This document shows, piece after piece, positions 45,401-52,140 of a DNA stretch of 64,000 nt. Location of the stretch: assembly GCF_003063435.1 (NCBI RefSeq), contig NZ_NESL01000005.1:140357-204356 (forward strand), given 5' to 3'. Numbering within the stretch: position 1 is the first letter of the stretch; each line of letters starts with the position of its first letter. The translations under genes and the position numbers were made by a program. A model generated the notes under the pieces. That model was not told the DNA's origin and searched no databases. It was given only the letters and a program-made list of their open reading frames with translations. Origin of the DNA: Limnohabitans sp. 2KL-1 (GTDB lineage: Bacteria; Pseudomonadota; Gammaproteobacteria; Burkholderiales; Burkholderiaceae_C).

Positions 45401-48400
45401 ATGCGTTGGTGAGCGCTCCATTGGTCACCACACCGGTGCTGGCACCAGTCACAGTGGCCTTGACGGGGGTCGATGCGTCCTGCACGTTGAGCACACCGGC
45501 GCTGGTGGTCAGCGTGGCAAATCCGGTCAGACTGGCCGCGTTGCTGATCTGGTTGTTGCGGGCTTCTGCGCTCACCGTGTTGTTGGCCACAGTCAGATTG
45601 GAATCGCTCAGTAAGCTGGTCGTGTTGATGCCCACCACCACGTTGGTGGCATCCGCAGTGCGGCCACCGGAGACCGCATCCTGCTGGAAGTTGACCAGCG
45701 AGAACTCGCTGGTGACACTGCCACCGGTAGAAGCAGTGGACGACAGGCCCGTGCCCACCGTTGGCGCAGTAGAGGTGAGTGTGGTGCCGCTCACGGCCAG
45801 CTGGTTGGCGCCAGTGTTGCCCAGCGCTTTGGCGCTGACGCTGTTGTCAGCAACTGTGAGTGTGCTGGCGACGCCACCCGAGGCGGTCACATCACCGTTG
45901 ACCTGCAAGCCCACGATCGGGATGGTGGAAGCGGTGCCACTTGCGCCCACCAGGGCGCTGGCCGTGCCGGTCACGGCATTGCTCTGCAGGTTGCTCAGCG
46001 CGGCAATGGCATTGGCACCACCGGTGGTGCTGGCGAGGGTGGTGGCAATCACCTGAACAGTGTTGTCCACGCTGTTGCCAGTGCTGCTGGCGCTGGCCTG
46101 GTTGCCACTGGCGGTGAGCTGGCTGCCCACAGCGCTGCTGACCTGCACGCCGGCAAACGGCGTTGTGGCCACGGTTGCCGTGTTGGATGCGGTGACTGTG
46201 GCCTCGTTGATTTGCACGCTGGCCAAGCCGAGAGCCGCGGTGCTGGTGGCGTTGCTGGTGCTGACCGAGGCAGCATCCGCTGCCAGCAGATTCTGGCCTA
46301 CAGTCAGGTTGGTGACGTTGGCGGCCAAGGTGTTGGTGGCGCTGCTGCCCGTGGCGCTGGAGGCCAGCGTGTTGCTGCTCACGCTGAGCTGCGATGTGGT
46401 GGTTGCACCCCCGAGCATACTCACGCCGGAATCGGCCATTGTGCTGCTGACGGCCATCACGGCACCGCCGCTGGTGCTGTCATTGATCTGGCTGTTGCCC
46501 ACGGCGGCTTGCACCGTGGCGTTGGAAGCCGCGCCTGCGGCCCCTGTGAGGGTGACACCGGTGCTGGCACTGTTGCCTGTGGCCGTTGCTTTGAGCGCAT
46601 TTTGGTCGAGTGACACAGCGGCGCCAGTCAATGCCACGACATTCGCGACCGTGGTGGAACCGTCGGTGGTGAACAAGGCTGCAACGCGATCGCCCGAGAG
46701 CTGGGCAGTGATGCTGTTGGCGATCGTCGCCGACGAAATGTTGCTTTGCAGGTTGGTGGCGCTCAAACCGGCTGTGGCGGTGGTGGAACCCGCAGCCACG
46801 CTGACAGATGCCGCGCTGGCAGCAGAATTTTCCTGCGCGGTCAGGTTGGATGCCAGCATGACGACGTTGGTGGCGCTGGCATTGCCAGAGGCCGTGGCGC
46901 TCAGGCTGTTCTGGTTGAGCGTGACGGTGCCGTTGACCGTGGCACCAGTGTCGCCCACGTTGGCTGTCACCAGGCTTCCCAAGTTTTCGGCAAGAACGGG
47001 CGTGCCGGAATTGGCTTGCACGTTGGCCGCCGCAGCGGTGGCCGTGCTGTTGGTGGCGACGACCTGGATCAGGTTGCCTGCCAGGTTGCCCTCGGCGCTG
47101 GACGCCACGTTGTTGCTGTTGAGAGTGATCGAGCCGGTGGTGACGTTGTCAACGCGTGCTGTGATCAGTCCACCAGTAACGGAGCTTGTCAAATTGGTGT
47201 TGTCATTGCGCTGCAGGTTCAGCATGACCAGGTCAGCCTGGGTGGTGGAACCGGCAGTGCTGATGCCTGAAGTCTGCCCATTGCTCGTGGTGGAGCCGCT
47301 GCCAGCCAGATCAGCACCGCTGGTCAAGAGGATGGCGTTGCCCGCCAGGATGTTGCCTGCTGCATTGCGATCGCCCACGCTGTTGCCGCTGACGCTGGCC
47401 GAAATGGTGTTGCTGGACTGCGTCAGGGCGCCGGTCAGGGTGGTCGTTCCAGTCGCGGTACGCGAGAGGTCTGAAGTAATGCTGGAGCCGGACACCGACG
47501 CGGTTGAACCGGTTGCCGCAGCGGCATTTGTGATGACGTTGGCCTGGACGTTGGTCACGCCCACACTGCCGGTAAAGGCCGCCGAGCCGGCCGTGGCCTG
47601 GAACACATTGCTGGATTTGTTGACATCCAGATTTGCCGACAACGTGTTGCTGCTGACGGTGAGTGGCTGCCCAAGGACATAAATCGGTGAACCTACTGTG
47701 CCTGTGTTTGCTGTGTCCGTGATATCCAACTGCACGTTGGAACCGGTCACCGAGGCACTGTTAGTGGTATCGAGGTTAGTCTGAAAGGTGTTGAGGTTGA
47801 CGCTGGCGGTGGTGGTGGCAGAACCTGGCGCTGTTCGATCAGTGATCCCGGCCGCTGAGTAGCCCACATCGATCGAACCCTGAGTGCCTGACACATAGCC
47901 CACTGGCACCGCGCCCGAGACCGTGGTGTCCGAGCGGTTGACCGTGGTGCTGGCCGCCAAGGTGTTTCCGGAGATCGTGGCTGGCGCGGCCGCCATGCCG
48001 GATTCGGTGATTTTCATGATCGTGCCGGTCACGCCGGCGGCCGTTCCCCCGTTCAGTTGCACTTGCGTGGCCAGGGTACCGATACCGTCCAAATTACCTG
48101 CCCCTTTGGTGATGTTGGACAGGGCGACCGTGGTGGTGTTCTGGTTGCCCGCCGCAGTGGACGTGGCACTGTTGTTGGTCAACGAGGCCGGGGTCGCACC
48201 GCCACCGGTGAGGGCAATATTCATCAATGCATTACTGGTTGCAACCGTTCCGGCAGAGGGACCAGAGTTCTGCTGCGGACTGGTCACCCAGATCATGTAA
48301 TTGTCATTGGCGAGGGTCTGAAATGCTGTGGCAGCGGTGGGGCCAGTGGAACTGTAGGGCGTTAACGCCAATGAATACGTCGTTGACGTCTGCGCATGCG

Positions 48401-48545
48401 CCAGCGAAGCCCCCAACGCCAGCGCGCAAGCGCCAGCAACCACCGAAAGCCGGTGCTTAGAGAAATGGTTGACGCCGAATTGGCGCGTTGATTGCACGGA
48501 CTTCATGGCTTCTACTCCTGGGGTGGTTGAACTGCTGTTTTTCAT
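42429..48545 (-). CDS. Giant HfaD-like repeat protein (probable CsgG/HfaB-exported surface protein)
   Basis: A 2,038-residue Ser/Thr/Ala/Asn-rich protein. Two starts each have AGGAG seven to eight bases upstream: ATG 48545 (MKNSSSTTPG) and ATG 48506 (MKSVQSTRQFG). Both lead to a signal peptide ending GASLAHA. The mature chain alternates two motifs: xNxVxAxAxGNSAxN (about twenty copies, for example SGNTVQSTAQSLSASN and SGNSVAAQAVGNSAVN) and N-x-Q-x(3)-G-x-V-x-A-x-V (for example NVQNQSGALEATL). Part of the middle is built from longer pairs of about 155 residues. This pattern resembles Caulobacter HfaD and curlin-like repeats but is several times longer. Its place directly after an HfaB/CsgG gene supports export by that channel. 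A beta-solenoid or amyloid-like fold is inferred. Confidence 0.62.
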   Translation of the reverse strand: MKNSSSTTPGVEAMKSVQSTRQFGVNHFSKHRLSVVAGACALALGASLAHAQTSTTYSLALTPYSSTGPTAATAFQTLANDNYMIWVTSPQQNSGPSAGTVATSNALMNIALTGGGATPASLTNNSATSTAAGNQNTTTVALSNITKGAGNLDGIGTLATQVQLNGGTAAGVTGTIMKITESGMAAAPATISGNTLAASTTVNRSDTTVSGAVPVGYVSGTQGSIDVGYSAAGITDRTAPGSATTTASVNLNTFQTNLDTTNSASVTGSNVQLDITDTANTGTVGSPIYVLGQPLTVSSNTLSANLDVNKSSNVFQATAGSAAFTGSVGVTNVQANVITNAAAATGSTASVSGSSITSDLSRTATGTTTLTGALTQSSNTISASVSGNSVGDRNAAGNILAGNAILLTSGADLAGSGSTTSNGQTSGISTAGSTTQADLVMLNLQRNDNTNLTSSVTGGLITARVDNVTTGSITLNSNNVASSAEGNLAGNLIQVVATNSTATAAAANVQANSGTPVLAENLGSLVTANVGDTGATVNGTVTLNQNSLSATASGNASATNVVMLASNLTAQENSAASAASVSVAAGSTTATAGLSATNLQSNISSATIANSITAQLSGDRVAALFTTDGSTTVANVVALTGAAVSLDQNALKATATGNSASTGVTLTGAAGAASNATVQAAVGNSQINDSTSGGAVMAVSSTMADSGVSMLGGATTTSQLSVSSNTLASSATGSSATNTLAANVTNLTVGQNLLAADAASVSTSNATSTAALGLASVQINEATVTASNTATVATTPFAGVQVSSAVGSQLTASGNQASASSTGNSVDNTVQVIATTLASTTGGANAIAALSNLQSNAVTGTASALVGASGTASTIPIVGLQVNGDVTASGGVASTLTVADNSVSAKALGNTGANQLAVSGTTLTSTAPTVGTGLSSTASTGGSVTSEFSLVNFQQDAVSGGRTADATNVVVGINTTSLLSDSNLTVANNTVSAEARNNQISNAASLTGFATLTTSAGVLNVQDASTPVKATVTGASTGVVTNGALTNASVTIDQNAIQGLAVGSSAGNSLSVSAAVLAGNPKTTQVATEGVLQTGVSTTTATGITQTADFSLANSQNQTAGLIEAVVTGTQTFNNAATGAVAGSQLTVSGNAVQAVAQSLSGSNALALSGTTSASATAALGNLQASTSAVEATITTATQGAILGTTSLGTSQLTVSGNTIKAMGMGASVDNSLSATASVLSGNPVATALQTGYTGTTPTGITQRADFALSSSQNQSGAVSATVTSGTQTISDAAAAAVTGSQLTLSGNTVQSTAQSLSASNALNLSGTTSLDATSALANLQVSTSVVTADTTAQQGISSGLTSVGTSSLTVSGNSAQAVATGASATNVVRASAAVLTGNPVGTTATETGVSTANQSAGTLAQTADFSLVNNQSQKAGAVSADVTGMQSIALSAAAAVTTSPLSVTGNSVQGIAQSLSATNVLALSGTNSANASASVGNLQVSDSVLTTTTTATQGVIGATVATVGTAGAPSNITFSGNVARALAVGTSASNALSVDSANLSGNSIGELANTGGSSYTSLTPAVTTADFAVSNVQNQSGALEATLSSTQIVNVPAASVTGGAITVSGNTAASVAQANSAGNNLTLTGANQSGLTGALLSVQTGTASVAATQAATDGVNTLAVKTDQLNGTAATVSSNSLLVSAGMNEAFNTQTVSGATLAADGARGNDTTVSSLSGVTALTSASSGAAFSVQNVQSGTTGEVSAFAQPELIGISAASSATGSKMTVSDNTVTAKANVNYASNALNLQASNTLAGSGAVNNVQTSDAGGTGVSATIGGSTAATGTTVGIAPPVPTITSSTATVSGNVLNAQAGGNTSLNTLSATALNGISDGGVTGSSSSATGLTNSTTSNATFAVLNYQGNNSAINATVQYASIGMGSTTGQSYSTALVQNNAVVASGYGNTASNSLGMSALTGNANAASAGISNVQYNLGAVNASVSNVSIGIAGAGGVTGGQATVSGNSVAAQAVGNSAVNRIVALR

Positions 48546-48610
48546 GACAAAACTCCTGAATGAACTTGTTGGGGCAACTGGTTAAAGTGAAATGAGGGTC
48601 TAGGCCGCAG

Positions 48611-49978
48611 CTATGGCTCGATGGCCAGGCTGGCTATCAACTGGGTACCCCCGCCTTCGCGGCGGATGCCTGCGTCGGTGGGGTCGGGACGCCACAGGAC
48701 TTTGATCCGTGAAGCGCTCACACCCAGGCTGGTCAGAATGTTCGAGACAGCGTTGATGCGCTCGCTGGTGAGTTCTCTACGTTGCAGAGGCGGAAAATTT
48801 TCGGTGTCGCGGCTGAGCAATTTGTAGTTCACAACCTTGCCCTGACTGGCTTCGGCGGCCATTTTTTCGATTTGCGAGCGGGTCTGTGGTGAGATGTCGG
48901 CAGTAGCGGTGACAAACTGAAGTTCATAACCTGCGCCCTGCGCAACCAAACTTCTGTTTTGTGGCACCAGGCCACCACTTTGGGTCGACGAAGGGTCAAT
49001 CAGCGCGGTAAGGTTGCCGTTGCCGTTGCCGTTGCCCTTGCCGTTGGCTTTGCCCTGCACTGGCAAGGGTTGCGCAGGTCCTGCCACCGACGGAATTTGA
49101 CCATCGCGCGCTACGCGTTTTGGTTCCATGATCGGGTCGATGCAGACATTGGCATCCACCCCCGTGATGGCACCCACCAGCTCCAGCACGCTTTGCTCTA
49201 TGGTGGTCCGCACGCCCAACTGCAGCGGCTCCTGGCTCTTGCCACCCACGTTCAGGTCCAGCAGCTCGTTGCCAAAGAAGCGGTAGATGCCCACGCCGAC
49301 TTCCTCACCCTTGATCTGCTTTTGCATGCTGACGGTCTTCAAGACCACCAGAGAGCGTGTGTCGATGATGCGCAAGTCCACACCGATGTTCATGGTGAAA
49401 GTGCGCCGCTTGCCACCCACATTGGAGACGGCGGCATCGAAACCGCCGGACTGGATGTTGTAGTTGACCTCGGTGATGCCGCCCACGATGTAGTACTGCG
49501 AGCGCAAGATGGTGCCACCAAAATAAGGCACCCAGGGCACCGGCGGCTTGCCAGCTTCGATGGCGTGAAGCTGGCCGTCGCCGAGCTGGCGACGGTCAGC
49601 ATAAGCCAGCTCCAACTCGGCGATACGGGTATCAAACCGCTCGCGAATTTCCACCATGTTGCCCAGTTTGCCCAGGGCCGAATACACCATCAGGGCGCCG
49701 CCCTGAGTAATGGCATTGCCTTCGGTCTGACTGTATTTCCCGGTGTAGTCTTTGACGTCGCCGACGGCAATACTGACCACCACTGGCTTACTTTTTTCGC
49801 GCAAAGCATTTGCAACGCACGCAAAGGCTGGCTCCAGCGGTGTGAAGTTTCGCCGCACCGGCGAGCCGATGATCACAGGATCTTCTTGTGGCACTATTTT
49901 TTCAGAAGGCAAAGATGTGCACCCTGCCAGACCCAGGATGGACCAGAGTGCCAGACGTTTGAAATTTTCAACCAGCAA
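48611..49978 (-). CDS. CsgG/HfaB-family outer-membrane lipoprotein channel
   Basis: A 455-residue protein of the CsgG family, closest in pattern to Caulobacter HfaB, the channel that exports holdfast-anchor proteins. The lipobox is LGLAGC (Cys20). Family segments include VSIAVGDVKDYTGKYSQTEG, ITQGGALMVYSALGKLG, ERFDTRIAELEL, YYIVGGITEVNYNIQSGG, MNIGVDLRIIDTRSLVVL and a C-terminal EQSVLELVGAITG. After a KGNGNGNGN linker there is an extra domain of about 110 residues (FVTATADISPQTRSQIEKMA, RINAVSNILTSLGVSASRIK) that looks like a degenerate OmpA-type peptidoglycan-associating fold. The TTG at 49978 is chosen because AGGAG (49986-49990) lies seven bases upstream, overlapping the stop of the preceding gene. 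Confidence 0.87.
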   Translation of the reverse strand: MLVENFKRLALWSILGLAGCTSLPSEKIVPQEDPVIIGSPVRRNFTPLEPAFACVANALREKSKPVVVSIAVGDVKDYTGKYSQTEGNAITQGGALMVYSALGKLGNMVEIRERFDTRIAELELAYADRRQLGDGQLHAIEAGKPPVPWVPYFGGTILRSQYYIVGGITEVNYNIQSGGFDAAVSNVGGKRRTFTMNIGVDLRIIDTRSLVVLKTVSMQKQIKGEEVGVGIYRFFGNELLDLNVGGKSQEPLQLGVRTTIEQSVLELVGAITGVDANVCIDPIMEPKRVARDGQIPSVAGPAQPLPVQGKANGKGNGNGNGNLTALIDPSSTQSGGLVPQNRSLVAQGAGYELQFVTATADISPQTRSQIEKMAAEASQGKVVNYKLLSRDTENFPPLQRRELTSERINAVSNILTSLGVSASRIKVLWRPDPTDAGIRREGGGTQLIASLAIEP

Positions 49979-49989
49979 AATACAACTCC

Positions 49990-50637
49990 TCAATTGAACG
50001 GACCATTGCAGGCTGAGCTGCTCACCACACTGGCCGTCAGCTGACCTGCGTTGCTCTGTTGAGAATTGAGAACCTGATCACTGGCACCTGAACCGGCGGT
50101 GACCGATCCGGTGGTGGCGCTGGTGTTGGAGCCAGTGACTCCCGAGTTCAAACTGCCCCCGTTGGTCTGGCTGTTGGCCAGGCTGCTGGGCATGGAACTG
50201 ACAGCCCCCGATGTGGAGGTGGCACCGCTGGCACTGCTGGAATTGGTTGCGCCGCTTCCTGGAAAGCTGTTGCTGGCACTGTTGGCCATGGCGCTTGACG
50301 TGGTGGCACCGGTATTGCTGACCGTTGGCGAAGAATTGGTGGCCGTGGTGCTGTTGGTGCCGGTATTCCCCAGCGTAGATGAGGTCAGCGAGCAGTTGTA
50401 CTGCTTCTCTATATAAGTGGTGTAGTTGTTGACCGGTCGGATGGCATCGTAATAGCCTGCTTTTTTCTTCTCGATCTGGTCCAGCGTGGCCGACCGATTG
50501 ACTTTATCTTGGGTCGTCCCGAACTGCCAGCTTGGGTTTTCACCGATGTTATTTGCAAAGGCAAACAAGGCATTGAAACCCAGTATCGCTGTAACAATCG
50601 ACAGCTTGATATTTTGATGAAATTTATAAAAGTTCAT
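49990..50637 (-). CDS. Secreted Ser/Thr/Asn-rich protein in HfaA position
   Basis: A 215-residue protein with signal peptide (LSIVTAILGFNALFAFA). The mature N-terminus, about 55 residues, is distinct and polar (NPSWQFGTTQDKVNRSATLD, KAGYYDAIRPVNNYTTYIEK). A low-complexity Ser/Thr/Asn/Gly stretch follows, then a C-terminus with QVLNSQQSNAGQLTASVVSS, which recalls the N-x-Q-x(2)-N-x-G tail of HfaA and curlin-like repeats. Two Cys residues (QYNCSL and SSACNG) could pair. Its stop overlaps the ribosome site of the HfaB-like gene, so the genes are translationally coupled. Assignment as HfaA-like rests mainly on order, export signal and the tail motif. Confidence 0.5.
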   Translation of the reverse strand: MNFYKFHQNIKLSIVTAILGFNALFAFANNIGENPSWQFGTTQDKVNRSATLDQIEKKKAGYYDAIRPVNNYTTYIEKQYNCSLTSSTLGNTGTNSTTATNSSPTVSNTGATTSSAMANSASNSFPGSGATNSSSASGATSTSGAVSSMPSSLANSQTNGGSLNSGVTGSNTSATTGSVTAGSGASDQVLNSQQSNAGQLTASVVSSSACNGPFN

Positions 50638-50660
50638 TTCTCGCAAATAGTTAAAAATGA

Positions 50661-50918
50661 TTAACAACAAAGGCTGTCACCTCGCGTGACCTCTTCCAAC
50701 AACGATGGTTCGGCATGCGATTCGAGGATCAGGAAGGTAGGCAATATCACCTTGCGAAATGTCTGTATCGAGACCGCTTCTTGTTTTTGCGAAATGCTGC
50801 CCACCGACTGCCTGTCCTGTTCCTTGAACTGATCAGTCACCGCTAACAAATCCAAACCATTGCGTAAACACAAACGCAAGGCACTGGGTTTCAACAAAAT
50901 CAACGGCAGTGAAAACAA
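50661..50918 (-). CDS. Small hypothetical protein upstream of the hfa-like operon
   Basis: An open frame of 85-87 residues (SLPLILLKPSALRLCLRNGL ... LLEEVTRGDSLCC) with coding-like third positions. It may start at TTG 50918, seven bases after AGGA, the same start type as the HfaB-like gene. It ends 23 bp before the HfaA-like ATG and is probably co-transcribed. There is no recognisable family; the Leu-rich N-terminus could be a signal or membrane segment, and the chain ends in a Cys-Cys pair. It may be the shifted continuation of the small ORF just upstream. Confidence 0.35.
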   Translation of the reverse strand: MFSLPLILLKPSALRLCLRNGLDLLAVTDQFKEQDRQSVGSISQKQEAVSIQTFRKVILPTFLILESHAEPSLLEEVTRGDSLCC

Positions 50919-50928
50919 AGTCAAATCC

Positions 50929-51036
50929 TCACATGGCGACTTGACCAGTGGTCAAGGCAGCGAAAAGTAGGCCCACTTCAGCCATCCCGGCCAAGCTGAA
51001 GCAGCGTTGTTTGGCGGCTGGTTTGATGTTTTGCAT
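50929..51036 (-). CDS. Short ORF with signal-peptide-like sequence
   Basis: A 35-codon frame (MQNIKPAAKQRCFSLAGMA, then GLLFAALTTGQVAM) with a basic N-terminus and hydrophobic core like a signal peptide. It ends in ATGTGAGGA, whose GAGGA could serve the next small gene in the +1 frame. Either it is a leader peptide, or it is the N-terminus of the 85-residue ORF separated by a one-base frameshift. No strong ribosome site is visible. Low confidence. Confidence 0.25.
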   Translation of the reverse strand: MQNIKPAAKQRCFSLAGMAEVGLLFAALTTGQVAM

Positions 51037-51093
51037 CGTGAAAATTTCTTGCTGGGCGAAACAAATATGTTGGTTTTTTCGTTTGACGTCTAA

Positions 51094-51123
51094 ATGTTAG
51101 CATTTATGAATGGATGCTAGCAT
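51094..51123. promoter_or_regulatory. Pair of 10-bp palindromes spaced 20 bp apart
   Basis: ATGTTAGCAT (51094-51103) and the perfect palindrome ATGCTAGCAT (51114-51123) start exactly 20 bp apart, two helical turns, in AT-rich DNA. They lie about 60-90 bp upstream of the first ORF of the hfa-like operon on the minus strand. This is a good geometry for a dimeric regulator binding one face of the DNA. They also border the IS256 remnant, so an origin in a transposon end is the main alternative. Confidence 0.45.
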
Positions 51124-51167
51124 TCAAAAAGGCAAAATTGTTAAATTAAATAAATTTAAATTTTTGA

Positions 51168-51870
51168 TTGCGAAGGCCAAAGCCTCGCACGCACGTTCAG
51201 GAGGCGCTGTACCCGATCGTTTATCTGGACTGCATCACGTCAAAACCCGGGACTCAGCGCTGTCAGAGCCAAGGCGGTTTACATGGCACTGGGCATCAAC
51301 ATGGCGGGCGAGAAAGAGAGCTTGAGCCTGAGGATTGCCCAGACCGAGGGGGCCAAGTTGTGGCTGCAGGTGGTCACGGAGCTCAAGAACCGGGGGACGA
51401 TATCTTCATCGCCTGCGTGGATGGGCTCAAGGGCTTTCCTGAGGCGATTGAGGCGAATTACTCACAAACGGCAGTGCAGTTGTGTCTGGTGCACATGGTG
51501 CACATGGTGCACATGGTGCGCCAGAGCCTGAACGATGTGAGCTGGAAAATGCGCAAGGTGGTGGCCGCAGACCTGAAAACGATCTACAGCGCGGCAACCG
51601 CCGATGAGAAACTGCTGCGGGTGCAGGAGTTCGAGGACCAATGGAGTCAAGACTACCCGACCATTGTGAAATCGTGGCTCAGCAATTGGCAGCGGATCGT
51701 GCCGTTCTTTTTCTTAGAGTATCCGCCGAGATCAGGAGGATCATCTACACGACCAACGCCGTTGCGCCGGTCAACATTAGCCTGCGAAAGGTGACCAAGA
51801 GCCGGGGCTCGTTTCCCAGCGATGAAGCGAAGGCCGGATGCCCAAGGACTGATCCCCGCCCTCTTTACAC
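51168..51870 (+). mobile_element. Decayed IS256-family transposase
   Basis: Fragments of an IS256 (Mutator-type) transposase lie in order but in changing frames: YPIVYLDCI near 51208, AVYMALGINMAGEKE through AQTEGAKLWLQVVTELKNRG (51270-51390), DIFIACVDGLKGFPEAIEAN through IVKSWLSNWQRIVPFF (51400-51715), then IRRIIYTTNAVAPVN and SLRKVTKSRGSFPSDEA (51730-51830). At least three frameshifts, a missing N-terminus and a missing C-terminus show it is dead. A GTGCACATG nonamer is repeated three times (51489-51515), expanding the HMV tripeptide. Confidence 0.85.
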
Positions 51871-52140
51871 AAAACTCTGTACACCATCGCGTTGGTTGGG
51901 TTTCAAGACATTCACTTCTTGGCCTTCCTTCGAGGAAAGCCAGAACATGCGTCCTGCCCACAGGTGCCGACGGTGTCGTCGGCGTTGAGACCCTGCCCCT
52001 GATCAATTCAGGTGGGGGAGTTTGAGGTGGCCTTAAGTGGGGGAATTTGTGAGGCCATCAGGGATTGGAACAGCTGACTTCAAAAATAATAATTCTAAAG
52101 ATTTTATTTTTTATGAAAAATAATATATTCGTCGATATGC
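51871..52140. other. Mobile-element debris and AT-rich leader of the response-regulator gene
   Basis: The first part (to about 52060) has no gene; its GGTGGGGGAGTTTGAGGTGG and similar G-rich phrases look like the terminal part of another insertion sequence, which could not be assigned. From about 52078 to 52140 the DNA is strongly AT-rich, with runs such as TTTTATTTTTTATG and AATAATATATTC. It probably holds the promoter of the response-regulator gene. Confidence 0.4.

Noticed and set aside
46060..47682. Plus-strand open frame of 540 codons opposite the HfaD-like gene.
   Set aside because: Composition is almost only Val, Ala, Leu, Thr and Pro, the expected antisense image of Thr/Ala/Asn/Ser codons; the minus-strand gene has export signal, ribosome sites and operon context.
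49018..49052. GTTGCC hexamer run considered as a phase-variation tract.
   Set aside because: The unit is 6 bp and stays in frame (Gly-Asn dipeptides), so copy change would only alter linker length, not switch the gene.
42429..51036. Classical curli operon.
   Set aside because: Only the CsgG-type channel is recognisable; no CsgA/B repeats with S-x5-N-x5-Q, no CsgE or CsgF. The gene order and HfaB-like sequence fit the holdfast-anchor type better.
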